From positions 682,001 to 746,000 of the forward strand of contig CAWHGF010000007.1 in assembly GCA_963828825.1 (NCBI GenBank): DNA of 64,000 nucleotides, read 5' to 3'. The translations under genes and the position numbers were made by a program. This document shows positions 63,688 through 64,000 of this stretch, one piece after another (the first letter of the stretch is position 1; every line of letters begins with the position of its first letter). The notes beneath the pieces were generated by a model that did no database searches, was not told the origin of the DNA, and was given only the letters and a program-made list of their open reading frames with translations. The DNA is from Bog-473 sp963828825 (GTDB lineage: Bacteria; Actinomycetota; Acidimicrobiia; Acidimicrobiales; RAAP-2).

Positions 63688-64000
63688 TCACCCGGCGAAG
63701 CGGTCCACCAGCAGGTCGCCGACACGGCGCACGGTGCCCGGCGTCCCGGTTGGCATGTTGAAGATGAAGTACTCGACGCCGGCGCCCGCCAGTTCGTCGA
63801 TGCGGGCCACGAGCTCGTCGGGCGTGCCGATGTCCGAGGTCGTGGGCTCCTCCCCGGTCACCTGCCGCAGGAAGTCCCGGGTCGCCTCCGTCTCCTCCGT
63901 GCTCTCGGTGAGCACGAGCGTGCTGAGCCGGCTCACCGTGACCTCGGACGGGTCGCGGCCCACGTCCGCGCAGTGGCCGCGCAGGACATCGACCTTGTGG
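63688..64000 (-). CDS. LLM-class oxidoreductase, C-terminal part (cut by window edge)
   Basis: About 104 residues of the C-terminus are present: HKVDVLRGHCADVGRDPSEV, LVARIDELAGAGVEYFIFNM, VRRVGDLLVDRF. This closely matches the corresponding part of the LLM protein at 61569-62439, so the two are paralogues. The N-terminal part lies beyond 64000. Confidence 0.85.
   Translation of the reverse strand, partial: HKVDVLRGHCADVGRDPSEVTVSRLSTLVLTESTEETEATRDFLRQVTGEEPTTSDIGTPDELVARIDELAGAGVEYFIFNMPTGTPGTVRRVGDLLVDRFAG

Overview
This is a high-GC bacterial chromosome segment, most likely from an actinobacterium of the class Acidimicrobiia or a close relative. The evidence is a rex-hemA-hemC-cobA/hemD-hemB-hemL cluster, a mycothiol glycosyltransferase (mshA) beside a YbjN-family gene, an NDMA-type zinc alcohol dehydrogenase, luciferase-like (probably F420-linked) oxidoreductases, and a secreted protein built of GYWLVASDGG/FGDA repeats of the kind seen in Acidimicrobiia. 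The assignment is inferred from gene families; no rRNA gene is present.

Positions 1-25.6 kb are core-like and densely coded. In order they hold: a repeat protein with an L,D-transpeptidase end (43-1683); a minus-strand tetrapyrrole operon running from rex (8628) to hemL (1769), which makes uroporphyrinogen III and precorrin-2/sirohydrochlorin precursors from glutamyl-tRNA; a SAM hydrolase, proC, a YbjN protein and mshA; an XRE regulator divergent from superoxide dismutase; a DksA-like zinc finger; a 5-domain stress phosphatase; a class V aminotransferase; a propeller lipoprotein; two divergent citrate synthases, one with an N-terminal HTH and one with N-terminal CBS domains; a DUF4395 membrane protein; an alcohol dehydrogenase; and an acyl-CoA synthetase.

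Positions 25.6-61.4 kb form an accessory region with looser packing, many small or unknown genes and many broken ones. It carries a PAS-GGDEF protein, an RPF/lysozyme-like secreted protein, a truncated haemoglobin, a quinone oxidoreductase, a PQQ-type propeller, a two-gene ABC exporter, an epimerase, a TetR-CoA-transferase pair, a PAP2 phosphatase, a polyprenyl synthase, two paralogous SCP2-like/PhyH dioxygenases, a GntR regulator with secreted or membrane neighbours, and two LppX-like secreted proteins. Between these lie remnants of a MacB permease, a kinase, two methyltransferases, a GNAT enzyme, a large membrane protein and an SDR. The region ends at a tRNA-Lys gene with a decayed tyrosine integrase next to its 3' end, so part of it probably entered as an integrative element.

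Positions 61.5-64 kb return to a core-like style: an LLM oxidoreductase, a Thr-rich membrane protein, a broken FtsX permease tail, and a second LLM oxidoreductase cut by the window edge.

A striking feature is the number of genes broken by one base, often in a G/C run, in core and accessory regions alike (rex, HTH-citrate synthase, DUF4395, ABC permease, CoA-transferase, secreted propeller, LLM oxidoreductase). Either the assembly has indel errors or the genome is decaying; raw reads would decide. No CRISPR array, rRNA or insertion sequence was recognised.
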